Shown: positions 45,661 through 57,300 of the stretch, in pieces | How the letters are laid out: the number at the start of each line of letters is the position of its first letter | Numbering within the stretch: position 1 is the stretch's first letter | Source: Lithobates sylvaticus | Taxonomy: Eukaryota; Chordata; Amphibia; Anura; Ranidae | Assembly (NCBI GenBank): GCA_028564925.1 | Contig: CM053030.1 | Coordinates: 405,123,603 to 405,187,602, forward strand | Direction: 5' to 3' | Length of the DNA: 64,000 nucleotides | Notes under the pieces: generated by a model | What the model saw: the letters and a program-made list of their open reading frames with translations, nothing else | What the model was told of the DNA's origin: nothing | Databases searched by the model: none | Translations under genes and position numbers: made by a program

Positions 45661-46595
45661 CAACATTTAGAAGCCTATGTCACACGTCACCCACTCTTCT
45701 AACCACTTGAAGATAAAGCCCTTTCTGACACTTTTTGTTTACATGAAAACATATTTTTTTTTTGCAAGAAAATTACGTTGAACCCCCAAACACTATATAT
45801 ATTGTTAAAGCAAAGGCCCTACAGATTAAAATGGTGGGTGTTGCATTTTTTTTTTCCACACAGTATTTGCGCAGCGATTTTTCAAACGCATTTTTTGTGG
45901 AAAAAATACACTTTTTTTTTATTTTAATGCACTTAAACACACTATATTGCTCAAATTTTTGATGAAATAAAAAATATGATCTTAGGCCGAGTACATGGAT
46001 ACCAAACACGACATGCTTTAAAATTGCGCACAAACACGCAGTGGCGACAAACTACATACATTTTTAAAAGCCTTTAAAAGCCTTTACAGGTTACCACATT
46101 AGATTCACGGAGGAGGTCTACTGCTAAAATTACTGCCCTCGATCTGACCTTCGCGGTGATACCTCACATGCATGGTGCAATTGCTGTTTACATATGACGC
46201 CAGACCAACGCTTGTGTTCGCCTTTGCGCAAAAGAAGGGGGGGCAGGGGTGCTTTTTTTTTTTTTTTTTTTAGTTTTTCTTTTTATTTAGCTTTTTTATT
46301 TTATTTTTAAACTGTTCCTTCCATTTTTTTTTTCTTAGTTGTCATTTTTATTGTTATCGCAGGGAATGTAAATATCCCCTATGATAGCAATAGGCAGTGA
46401 CAGGTACTCTTTTTTTGAAAAAATTGGGGTCTATTAGACCCTAGATCTTTCCTGTGCCCTCAAAGCATCTGACCACACCAAGATCGGTGTGATAAAATGC
46501 TTTCCCAATTTCCCAATGGCGCGGTGGGTATGCCCACCATTAGAATACCTCCCTTCATCCACCCACTTCTAATGATGGGCATACATGCACCATTT

Positions 46596-47290
46596 ATATA
46601 TGCCGAAGCATGGGGGCATCCTCCCGCAAAAAAAGTTATGCCACGTACACATGGTCGGACTTTTTTTCGACCGTATGTACGTGGCATTAGGAGCAAAATC
46701 GCTCCTCCGCCCTCTGCTGCCCCCATGCTTCGGCATATATGCTCTTTTTTTTTAACTGTGGTGGTGAAATCACCTCCTACAGCGTTGGAGTCGCGGCTTT
46801 ATGTATCGTGGGAGCAAACGCTGTTGCTGTCAAGATAAATAAATCCACGCTGCAACTGAATGGCGTACCTGCTAAGCAAATAATGGTTAACATTAAAACA
46901 AAGTAACATTAGAGTATAACAGTAAGACCTTACCATACCATACCTGCAAAGCAAATACCAAAAAAAAAACATAGTAAAAAATAAAACATTTTGTTAACGC
47001 AACCGGTGCCTAAAATATATATATGCCGAAGCATGGGGGCATCCTCCCGCAAAAAAGTTATGCCACGTACACATGGTCGGACTTTTTTCGACCGTATGTA
47101 CGTGGCATTAGGAGCAAAATCGCTCCTCCGCCCTCTGCTGCCCCCATGCTTCGGCATATATGCTCTTTTTTTTAACTGTGGTGGTGAAATCACCTCCTAC
47201 AGTGTTGGAGTCGCGGCTTTATGTATCGTGGGAGCAAACGCTGTTGCTGTCAAGATAAATAAATCCGCGCTGCAACTGAATGGCGCACCT
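46596..47290. repeat. Tandem duplication (~425 bp period) with nested hairpins
   Basis: Two copies start at about 46596 and 47017. In each, ATATATGCCGAAGCATGGGG pairs with CCCCATGCTTCGGCATATAT about 130 bp later. Inside that, GCCACGTACACATGGTCGGA pairs with TCGACCGTATGTACGTGGC. This gives a hairpin within a hairpin. Confidence 0.88.
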
Positions 47291-47517
47291 GAAAACAAAA
47301 AAATGGTTAACAATAAAACATACCTGAAAAGCAAGCATGATAAAAACATAATAAAACATTGCAGAATAGAATAGAGTAAAAAAGAGCAACAATAGAGAGA
47401 GAACAATAAAACGACAACTATTTTTGGTTTTTTATTTTATATTTTTTTTGGGGGTTTTTTTTTTTTTTTGTACTTTTTTTTTTTATTTTTTATTTTTTAC
47501 ACTTTTTTTTTAAACTA

Positions 47518-47640
47518 TAACTATAATTTTAACTGTAACGGTCGGGTCTCAAAATGCGATGGCATTCTTGAGACCCTGTAACTATAATTTTAACTGCAAC
47601 GGTCGGGTCTCAAAATGCGATGGCATTCTTGAGACCCTGT
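47518..47640. repeat. 61-bp tandem duplication, each copy a hairpin
   Basis: Two copies of a unit containing GGGTCTCAAAATGC ... GCATTCTTGAGACCC, whose ends are complementary. It lies just downstream of the transposase stop codon, within about 40 bp. Confidence 0.9.
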
Positions 47641-47678
47641 GAAAGTGTATCCTAGCCTGTGAAATGCTGTACCCTACG

Positions 47679-49687
47679 CTAATACCTCACTAGTTCGTGG
47701 TAGCGTTCAAAGCATTCACCAACGCAGAGACCAGGATTGTCAGGACAGCGTGGACAATAATAACGGGTGTCACGCCTAAATCCGCGCTTGCTACAGACAC
47801 GACATCTTCTTTGGGGGGCTCGTTGGGTAGGGGTACTCTGGAGGACATGAGGATAATGCCTCTCATGCAGCCGGCTTACTGCATTTGGTAGGGGATGGTG
47901 AGGTGTGGAATCGCCTGGATACAGGAGTTCCATGACAACCGCTCCCTGGAATTCAAGGAAGGGTAACGTCCCGCCTGAAGCTCCGTATAGCACATGAGCA
48001 TTCAGCAAAGCCAATTGGAATAAATAAATAGACACTTTTTTGTACCAGCGTCTAGCCTTACGGACAACTAGGTACGGCGCCAACAACTGGTCGTTGAGGT
48101 CCACCCCCCCCATATTAAGGTTGTATTCGTGGATACAGAGGGGTTTCGTCACAACACCAGCCGCCGTACGAATTTGGACTGTCGTGTCTGCATGAAGGGA
48201 GGTAAGAACGAAAACATTCCTATTATCCCTCCACTTCACAGCGAGCAAGTTATTACACTTCAAGCAGGCTCTCTCCCCCAGCCTAAGACGGGAATCTACA
48301 AGCCGCTGGGGAAAGCCCCGGCGATTAGGTCGCACGGTGCCACATGCTCCAATCTGATGATCAAACAAGTGACTAAACAGTGGCACGCTCGTGTAATAAT
48401 TGTCCACGTACAAGTGGTACCCTTTCCGAATAAGGGTGACACCAAGTTCCACACTATCTTGCCAGCGCTCCCTATGTAATCTGGACAGTTCTCCGGCTCT
48501 ACGTGACTATCTTTTCCCTCATAAACCGAAAAGCTCCACGTATAGCCTGTTGCCCTGTCACAGAGCTTGTAGAGCTTGACCCCGTATCTGGCACGCTTGC
48601 TGGGAAGGAACTGTTTGAAAGACAAGCGGCCAGAAAACTTAATCAGGGACTCGTCAACGCAGACAACTTGATTGGGCGTAAACAAGGCTGCAAAACATTG
48701 GTTGAAGTGGTTTATGAGGGGCGGAATTTTGTAGAGCCGATCAAATTCAGGGTCTCCACGAGGACGACAAAGTTCATTGTCACTGAAGTGCATGAACCGC
48801 AAGATCTGTTCGTATCGTGCCCTGGACATGGAGGCAGAGAACACGGGCATATGGTGGTGCGGTGAGGTGGACCAATAAGACCTCAGAGTCGGGAATTTGT
48901 GTATGCCCATGTTGAGGGAAAGGCCCAGAAAGGTCTTAAATTCGGAAACCGTAATTGGTTTCCAATCTCTGGCAAGGGAAGGCACTTGGGGATTAGCGGC
49001 GATGTGTTGACCAGCGTATATATTACTTTGGTCCACAATAGATCTATAGAGATCTTCCGTGAAAAACAGCGAATAAAAATCGGATGGCTTAAAATCAGCT
49101 GTTTCCACCTGAATACCGGGTTGGCCAGTGAATGGGGGAAGTACGGGTTCTGCAGAAGTGGTGGGCACCCAATCAGGATTGGCGAATTCTGCAGGAAGGA
49201 CACTATGTGATCGACGGACCTGCCTTTGTCTTCTTCTTGGTGGCAGCGGGACACTACTTGTGCTTGCCACCTCGCCAGCTTGAACTGCACTTATGGGACT
49301 CGCCACGTCACCAAGTGTTACTGCAGTGCTGGTTTGACTACGTCCAGGGTGTACTAGGCCGCTGGTGCTTGCCAGTTCACCAGAAGGAATAGCGGCGCTA
49401 GTACTTCTCTGCTCCATACGAGAGACCTGCGGTTCCTGCACCTCAACAACATCAGAAGATCGGGATCGGGTACGCCTGACCTTAGCAGGGACCACACCTT
49501 CGTCGCCAGAGCTATCTGTCATGGAGCCGCTGTCGTCTACTGGATCGTATTCTGAGCCTGATTCTGACAGATGAGTGACCTCCTCTTCACTATCTGACAT
49601 ACTCAGAAACAAGTAGGCCTGTTCACTAGTGTACTTGCGATTTGCCATTTTGGGCTCTAAATTTAGTAGTACACTAGTGAGATTCAC
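47679..49687 (-). pseudogene. piggyBac transposase (PGBD-like), one frameshift
   Basis: Two overlapping minus-strand frames (49687 to 48296, and 48452 to 47679) together cover a normal piggyBac transposase of roughly 600 aa. The likely start is the ATG at 49648 (MANRKYTSEQA), 13 codons inside the longest frame. In order: an acidic, serine-rich N-terminus; the DDE_Tnp_1_7 core with CVDESLIKFSGR (first catalytic Asp), LYVDNYYTS (second) and MGGVDLNDQL (third); and a C-terminal cysteine-rich finger (CRVCSKRG ... YYCPRCP ... CVGECFERYH). A one-base frameshift near 48450, just after KIVW, breaks it. All three catalytic Asp and the finger are kept, so inactivation looks recent. Confidence 0.92.
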
Positions 49688-49699
49688 AGGAAAAAAAAA

Positions 49700-50090
49700 A
49701 AAAGCTCCTAGGCTGCTGGCGAATGAATCAAAACGCTACCAAAAAAAACTGTTAGCGATCGCAGGGATCAGGCCTGACTCTGCGAACGCTGCAGTTATGT
49801 GTGCTTAGTGTTTTGGAAGTGACAGTGATCGATCGATACTGCACTTGGGTGGGCTGGGCTGGGCTGGGCGGAGGGGGAAAACGCAGGTGCTAGCAGGTAT
49901 CTGGGCTGATCCCGCTAACAATGCGTTTTTTGGAACCCTAAACTGCTGGGACGCTAGTATAGATCTGATCAGATCAGATATTGATCTGTTCAGATACTAT
50001 ACCACTAAGGGAGGTGTATGCTTTGCGCGTGGGTGTTTGCGGTACTGGCACTAACCTGGGGCGACGCAGACCTTATTTGACCCTAACACC
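49700..50090. other. 5' region of the piggyBac transposase gene
   Basis: Non-coding sequence upstream of the minus-strand start, with a short (GGGCT)n run at about 49852-49868. No clear TATA box was identified. Confidence 0.4.
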
Positions 50091-50790
50091 TAATTGATAT
50101 CACCCGCCGGGCGATCAGGGGGTTAAACCGATAGTTGGGTAATAAATGGCGGGTGCCCTGACAGTATAAAAAAACAAGCTAACTAACCAGCGTCACCCGT
50201 AACAGTTATACGGTGATCACTGGTGAAAGGGTTAACTAGGGGCAATCAGGGGGTTAAAACCTTTATTAGGTAATATATGGGGGTACCTGACACTATATAA
50301 AAACCTGACGGGGAACCTAAATAACTAAATAACTAACTGGCTAACCAGCGTCACCAGTGACACTTATACTGTGATCACTGGTGAAAGAGTTAACTCTAGG
50401 GGCAATCAAGGGGTTAAAACCTTTATTTAGGTTGTAATATGGGGGTACCTGACCTATAAACCTATTTATAATCCTATATAAACCTGGCGGTTACCTAAAA
50501 AAAAAACTGGCTACCTAGCGGCACCAGTGACACTAATAGAGCGATCAAAAAAAACGATCGCTTAGTGACACTGGCAAAAGGGGGTGAAAGGGTTACCTAG
50601 GGGGCAATCAAGGGGTTAAACCTTTATTGGGGGGGGGGTAGGGGGCTACCTTGGACCTAAAGGGGCCTAAAACTAACTGCCCTGACAGTTATTGCAGTCA
50701 CACTGACACTAAATGCAGTGATCAGTAAAATAAATGATCACTGCAATCAGTGACACTGTGACAGGGGGGGCAGGGGGTGATCTGGGGGGT
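50090..50790. repeat. ~110-120-bp diverged tandem repeats in the piggyBac right end
   Basis: Recurring blocks: GGGGCAATCAAGGGGTTAAA, then ACCTGAC, then CAGTGACACT, then GTGATCACTGGTGAAAG. About five units with decreasing similarity. Confidence 0.75.
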
Positions 50791-51444
50791 GATCAGAGGG
50801 TGACAGGGGGGTGAAATGTGTGCCTATGTGTGCCTGGTGTCAGTGTAGTGTTTGTGCACTTACTTGATGTCTTCTCCGCTCGGCGTCCCGTTCAGAAAGA
50901 CCGACACGAGGAGCGTGACATCACTTCCCCTTGCCTGTGTTTACAATTACACAGGAAGGGGAAGGAAGCGGACGAATCCCATTGGCCAGAGCGATCGGGA
51001 GGGGGTGGCCAGAAACGACTGGCCGTTACCTCGTCCCGCATCGCTTCTGAAGCCATCCCGACCGTCCCCGCCGGCGGAGGGGGGTCCGATCGGACCCCCC
51101 AACCGCCGGAAGAATGTCACGTACAGGTACGTGATTCTGCCTGTACGTGCCATTCTGCCGACGTATATATACAGGGGGCGGTCGGGAAGTGGTTAAGGGG
51201 GCATGACAGGGGGTGTGTCCTATACCTACATACTTTTGCTAATAGGTGTCCCTCATTCCCATCTCAGAAAGTTGGGATGTATGCTTCACAACCAAGCCAC
51301 CTCAAGAGCCTGGTACAAGAAGTGTGCATCCATGCCACTCTATGCTCTTCTCATCCTCTACCATATCAAAGTGAGACCCTGTCATCACTTTGGCTTTGAA
51401 CTAGGTACATGATATATTCAGTGTTTTCCTAATTCCTGATGGCT

Positions 51445-51650
51445 ATACAATGAAAGTAAGAACCGGCGTCTCATGCTCAGCTCTTCCGGGTATGCGGCGT
51501 GCATTCCACGGCCGCGTAAGCTTCAAAACCGAAAGTGGAGGCTGGCCGGATGTGACGTATTGCGTACCACGATAGTCCCGCCTTACGCGTTTCGTCATAG
51601 GACGTCGTCTGAGGCTCAGTCTTAGACGCCGGTTCTTACTTTCATTGTAT
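51445..51650. mobile_element. ~200-bp inverted-repeat element
   Basis: ACAATGAAAGTAAGAACCGG followed by CGTCT at the left is matched by the exact reverse complement ending near 51648. The arms are about 30 bp with further partial pairing. It carries a hammerhead-like motif on the minus strand (51580-51615). It may be the end of a Penelope-like pLTR or a retrozyme-like unit. Confidence 0.65.
51580..51615 (-). ncRNA. Hammerhead-like motif (degenerate core)
   Basis: Reading the minus strand: GCCT, then CAGACGA (consensus CUGANGA with U replaced by A), one extra C, stem GTC/GAC around CTAT, then GAAAC overlapping the palindrome ACGCGT, A, and AGGC pairing back with GCCT. The layout equals the 16362-16426 ribozyme, including the extra nucleotide before stem II. 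The altered core base suggests weak or no activity. Confidence 0.5.
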
Positions 51651-51659
51651 GGGCTTGCT

Positions 51660-52616
51660 AGCCCTTCGATTTTTTAGTCATACCACTTTGTGGACGACTG
51701 TTTTATTGAATTTACCGAATAAATTTCGTAATTTTTTACAATATACAGAGTCACGCTGTGAATCCATCCCTTCCCCATACTTTTTTCATCTGAGCACACT
51801 GGACAGCAGAGGAACGAGGATCCAGCTGGCACGGACCCCCCTGGAGAAGGAGGACACCCCTGACCCGGACGAGAGAAATCCGTGTAGATAACCACTTCTA
51901 TGCCCATTACCCCTGCAGGGGTTGGGCACTCCGGTGAGTGCAAACACATTAGGGGCACAGTCGGAAGGAGGGGAGTACGGGACCCCCGCAGCTGCTTGTT
52001 ATCCATCACACTGCCAAGAACAATCACACTAGTCACTGGGTGCAGATTGCATCCATCTATTGACTTTTTTGCCTACAGTTTCTCCGCACTCATTATATGG
52101 CGGAGTGCCTACTGCCTAGCCATTGCTGATTGGAACATAGAATTAACCACCATTTATTGATACTTATTCTATTTGTTGTCAGCATATAATACCACTGGAA
52201 TTTACTGGACTTTTACGTCACATATTGATTTAATTGGATATTCACATACTTATATGCTAATTGAATTCATTGGATCATTTCACATATTTATATATTATTA
52301 CCTCATTTCTGCCATATCGGATTTTTCATTTAGCATACATAGTTTATTTGCACCTAATTTATGATTTAGCAGCAATATTCATTTTTATAATACTGCTATA
52401 CAATATCTGTATATATTTATGCACGTGCACTTTTCTCTATTTATATTGTCCTTTTATCCATTTATCGCTGTTTTTTTTCACCGAACACTTTGATCTATTT
52501 TATACACTTTTAATTAGTATGATTTTATTGCAATATCATTGCTGACTTATTTTTCCAGTCTTTGCCTATTTGCACTTGCATTTACGATTCTACCTACACA
52601 TCTCCCAATTTTTTAA
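51660..52616. other. Unassigned, AT-rich
   Basis: No gene was seen. A splice-donor-like GGTGAGTG at about 51931 follows sequence slightly reminiscent of the Penelope pLTR at 16230 (GCGGTGAGTGATG), but the match is too short to assign. Confidence 0.35.
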
Positions 52617-52756
52617 GTGTTTAGCACTGCCATCTAGCAGCACTAGGGTCATCGGTTTAAATTCCAACCACAGCAATACCTGCCTGAAGTTTGCATGTTC
52701 TTCCTGTGCCTGCATGGATTTTCCCTGAGTACTCCATCAGATTCCTGATGGGAGTG
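52617..52756 (+). mobile_element. SINE fragment, V-SINE-like
   Basis: A tRNA-like head (TAGCACTGCCATCTAGCAGC ... GGTTTAAATTCCAACC as a decayed B box) is followed by GCCTGAAGTTTGCATGTTCT and TCCCTGAGTACTCC. Their order matches the conserved body of vertebrate V-SINE-type repeats. It is degenerate. Confidence 0.65.
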
Positions 52757-53035
52757 TAATATATATATATATGTTTACAAAAGTTTTATTGAAAAAAAAC
52801 ATAAAAAGGAAAACAGTAACTGTGTCAGACAAAGTTCAGAAACATGAACAAGATATGGTATTTTGCTACATGATGGGGACTAGGGACATAAAGAAAAGGG
52901 GATGTTGCAAAAAAAACATTCAATATACATTATATTTCTCTGTAGATATCTGGCATTTCTATGGCGCTACTATTTATCAGCTAGACTCGCGCAAACAGCC
53001 CAATGGCATGCCCCGTCTTCTCACATCCCATGGTT

Positions 53036-53471
53036 AAAATTCGAATCACAAGCCATTCTCCCCTTTTTCCCTTCATGACTACTATGGTCCAAATCTATCA
53101 AACCTAACCAATTTATCGCCCAAAACACTATAGTATATCAATCATTGTACCTTTGGTCATTATATGGAAAGAAATTTCAATTGTCATCTCCCCTCTCTCC
53201 CCAGACTTTCCACAAGCGTTCCAAGATAGCTCCCAGTTTCTCCTTTGGCACTTAGCCGGGGTCACCACATACCAAGCCTTTAAAATAGGACACAATTTTA
53301 GAACTTTTCCCCAACTACAAGCAATCCACGATTTCCCACACTCTGAAATACACAGATACACACACATCAAACAATTTTATCTTAGAAGAGGCTCATTAGA
53401 TTCCCGTGTAGAAAGCACTCACTTTGAACGCCTCTGCCGCTCCTCCTCCAGAGATAGGGGGATTATTTCCA

Positions 53472-53521
<50 letters not shown>

Positions 53522-53530
53522 AAATTTGGG
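53036..53530 (+). pseudogene. LINE (L1-like) ORF2 fragment
   Basis: The plus-strand frame includes ISPLSPDFPQAFQ, WHLAGVTTYQAFKIGHNF, FPQLQAIHDFPHSEIHRYTH and FERLCRSSSRDRGIISKLY. This is the order seen in frog L1/Tx1 ORF2 between the reverse transcriptase and the C-terminal cysteine motif. It is cut off at a (TA)n run and the frame is lost upstream, so this is a dead fragment. Confidence 0.7.
53475..53519. repeat. (TA)n microsatellite
   Basis: About 45 bp of alternating T/A at the end of the LINE fragment. Confidence 0.95.
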
Positions 53531-54112
53531 CAGGTTACTTTTTCTTCAGCAATAAAGCATTAGAAGCAGGCATCAAGTGGTACCTCCAATACTCCACCAA
53601 TATTCATGTAAGAATCAAGACGGGACACGTACTTCAATTTGCGAAATCCTTTACTTCATTATTTCAAAAAAGCACAGCCACTGTACAGTTACGAGCAAGG
53701 CTCTTCCCCAGGCTATCTCTGGCTTGTGTAGCATACTACCTCAGACTAAGCATATATATACCACATTCAAGAGTCCAACACACAGGTGTATGTCACAGAT
53801 CACTAATCAATGTTAATTGAAAGCTTCAAAATTAACCCCATCAGCAAGATAAAGTATCCAACCAATTAAGATCACCATACATTATACAAGCAATCGGGTT
53901 GTTCCAATTCGGTAAATAGTCATGATACCATGAAAAAGCAATAGCAATTATCTCATATTTCTGCAATAATTCTTCTTCACCAGATTCCAACCAGAGCATG
54001 CAATGATACTGCTCCCAACATTTCCTGCAGGAAAAGAAAGGTTCATTGCTATCAAAATTGCATAGCATCATGACCACCAGAAACATCTTATGTCAGTATC
54101 AAAAATTGGTAA
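53531..54112. other. Unassigned flank of the Harbinger element
   Basis: No gene or repeat recognised. The TAA at 54110-54112 is a candidate 3-bp Harbinger target. Confidence 0.4.
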
Positions 54113-54259
54113 GGCTACTTTCACACTGAGGCGTTGCAAAAACGCCTGTTTACCGCCTAGCGCTATTGCCGCGTTTTTTACGCGTTTTTGCCGCGTTAGC
54201 GCTAAAATTAGCGCTAACGCCCAAGCGTTTTTGCCGCGTTTTTTAGGCGTTAGCGTTAG

Positions 54260-54267
54260 TATAAAAA
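54260..54267 (+). promoter_or_regulatory. TATA box of the Harbinger transposase gene
   Basis: TATAAAAA, 72 bp upstream of the transposase ATG at 54339. It follows a terminal region of repeated GCGTTTTTGCCGCGTT / GCGCTAA motifs that can pair with one another. Confidence 0.6.
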
Positions 54268-54338
54268 CCAACCTCCTTTTACATCATATCCTGTTCACTT
54301 CCTGAATTTCGTGGCTGAAGAGACTGAATCCATCGAAA

Positions 54339-57300
54339 ATGGAGTTTACTGAGCTCTTGTTACTTTTTGTGCTTATGTTTTGGGAACATACCCTGAAACA
54401 GAGGCAGGAACGTCGCTATTGGATCCATCCCATCCTCCAAACACACTCCTCCAGAGGTCAATTTGTGTTGCTGTATCAGAACTTGAGAGAGCACCCTGAA
54501 AAGTTTAAAAATTACACACGGATGAGCATCACAACGTAAGTGATAATATCCCATTACAAACTCTGAACCCTAACCCAAATCCCACTTTAAATACTCCCAA
54601 ACGCTGAACCCTAACCCTAATCCCCCTTTTCCTAGTCCCAAACGCTGAACCCTAACCCTAATCCCCCTTTTCCTAGTCCCAAACGCTGAACCCTAACCCT
54701 AATCCCCCTTTTCCTAGTCCCAAACGCTGAACCCTAACCCTAATCCCACTTTGAATAGTCCCAAACGCTGAACCCTAACCCTAATCCCACTTTGAATAGT
54801 CCCAAACGCTGAACCTTAACCCTAATCCCCCTTTTCCTAGTCCCAAACGCTGAACCCTAACCCTAATCCCCCTTTTCCTAGTCCCAAACGCTGAACCCTA
54901 ACCCTAATCCCACTTTGAATAGTCCCAAACGCTGAACCTTAACCCTAATCCCCCTTTTCCTAGTCCCAAACGCTGAACCCTAACCCTAATCCCCCTTTTC
55001 CTAGTCCCAAACGCTGAACCCTAACCCTAATCCCCCTTTTCCTAGTCCCAAACGCTGAACCTTAACCCTAATCCCCCTTTTCCTAGTCCCAAACGCTGAA
55101 CCCTAACCCTAATCCCCCTTTTCCTAGTCCCAAACGCTGAACCCTAACCCTAATCCCACTTTGAATAGTCCCAAACGCTGAACCTTAACCCTAATCCCCC
55201 TTTTCCTAGTCCCAAACGCTGAACCCTAACCCTAATCCCCCTTTTCCTAGTCCCAAACGCTGAACCCTAACCCTAATCCCCCTTTTCCTAGTCCCAAACG
55301 CTGAACCTTAACCCTAATCCCCCTTTTCCTAGTCCCAAACGCTGAACCATAACCCTAATCCCCCTTTTCCTAGTCCCAAACGCTGAACCCTAACCCTAAT
55401 CCCACTTTGAATAGTCCCAAACGCTGAACCCTAACCCTAATCCCACTTTGAATAGTCCCAAACGCTGAACCCTAACCCTAATCCCCCTTTTCCTAGTCCC
55501 AAACGCTGAACCCTAACCCTAATCCCCCTTTTACTAGTCCCAAACGCTGAACCCTAACCCTAATCCCACTTTGAATAGTCCCAAACGCTGAACCCTAACC
55601 CTAATCCCACTTTGAATAGTCCCAAACGCTGAACCCTAACCCTAATCCCACTTTGAATAGTCCCAAACGCTGAACCTTAACCCTAATCCCCCTTTTCCTA
55701 GTCCCAAACGCTGAACCCTAACCCTAATCCCCCTTTTCCTAGTCCCAAACGCTGAACCTTAACCCTAATCCCCCTTTTCATAGTCCCAAACGCTGAACCC
55801 TAACCCTAATCCCACTTTGAATAGTCCCAAACGCTGAACCCTAACCCTAATCCCACTTTGAATAGTCCCAAACGCTGAACCCTAACCCTAATCCCACTTT
55901 GAATAGTCCCAAACGCTGAACCTTAACCCTAATCCCCCTTTTCCTAGTCCCAAACGCTGAACCCTAACCCTAATCCCCCTTTTCCTAGTCCCAAACGCTG
56001 AACCTTAACCCTAATCCCCCATTTCCTAGTCCCAAACGCTGAACCCTAACCCTAATCCCACTTTGAATAGTCCCAAACGCTGAACCCTAACCCTAATCCC
56101 ACTTTGAATAGTCCCAAACGCTGAACCCTAACCCTAATCCCACTTTTCCTAGTCCCAAACGCTGAACCCTAACCCTAATCCCACTTTGAATAGTCCCAAA
56201 CGCTGAACCCTAACCCTAATCCCACTTTGAATAGTCCCAAACGCTGAACCCTAACCCTAATCCCACTTTGAATAGTCCCAAACGCTGAACCATAACCCTA
56301 ATCCCCCTTTTCCTAGTCCCAAACGCTGAACCCTAACCCTAATCCCCCTTTTAATAGTCCCAAACGCTGAACCTTAACCCTAATCCCCCTTTTCCTAGTC
56401 CCAAACGCTGAACCCTAACCCTAATCCCACTTTGAATAGTCCCAAACGCTGAACCCTAACCCTAATCCCACTTTGAATAGTCCCAAACGCTGAACCCTAA
56501 CCCTAATCCCACTTTGAATAGTCCCAAACGCTGAACCTTAACCCTAATCCCCCTTTTCCTAGTCCCAAACGCTGAACCCTAACCCTAATCCCCCTTTTCC
56601 TAGTCCCAAACGCTGAACCTTAACCCTAATCCCCCTTTTCCTAGTCCCAAACGCTGAACCCTAACCCTAATCCCACTTTGAATAGTCCCAAACGCTGAAC
56701 CCTAACCCTAATCCCACTTTGAATAGTCCCAAACGCTGAACCCTAACCCTAATCCCCCTTTTCCTAGTCCCAAACGCTGAACCCTAACCCTAATCCCCCT
56801 TTTCCTAGTCCCAAACGCTGAACCCTAACCCTAATCCCACTTTGAATAGTCCCAAACGCTGAACCCTAACCCTAATCCCCCTTTTCCTAGTCCCAAACGC
56901 TGAACCCTAACCCTAATCCCACTTTGAATAGTCCCAAACGCTGAACCCTAACCCTAATCCCACTTTGAATAGTCCCAAACGCTGAACCCTAACCCTAATC
57001 CCACTTTGAATAGTCCCAAACGCTGAACCTTAACCCTAATCCCCCTTTTCCTAGTCCCAAACGCTGAACCCTAACCCTAATCCCCCTTTTCCTAGTCCCA
57101 AACGCTGAACCTTAACCCTAATCCCCCTTTTCCTAGTCCCAAACGCTGAACCCTAACCCTAATCCCACTTTGAATAGTCCCAAACGCTGAACCCTAACCC
57201 TAATCCCACTTTGAATAGTCCCAAACGCTGAACCCTAACCCTAATCCCCCTTTTAATAGTCCCAAACGCTGAACCCTAACCCTAATCCCACTTTGAATAG

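Larger units (their letters stand above)
42551..51196. mobile_element. piggyBac element, 8.6 kb, TTAA-flanked
   Basis: TTAA-CCACTTCAGCCCCGGACC at the left and GGTCGGGAAGTGG-TTAA at the right: short inverted ends CCACTTC bordered by TTAA on both sides (42551-42554 and 51193-51196), the hallmark of piggyBac insertion. Contents from left: terminal region shared with the 10.5-17.3 kb MITE, a ~390-bp tandem array, duplicated hairpins, a frameshifted transposase on the minus strand, and a GC-rich region with ~110-bp repeats. Confidence 0.85.
42286..51283. mobile_element. CATACCTCCCAACT-type MITE split by the piggyBac element
   Basis: The left end CATACCTCCCAACTG (42286) and right end AAGTTGGGATGTATG (51269-51283) are inverted. 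The two halves join at the TTAA used by the piggyBac. The copy at 5232-5400 shows the same family uninterrupted. Confidence 0.6.
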
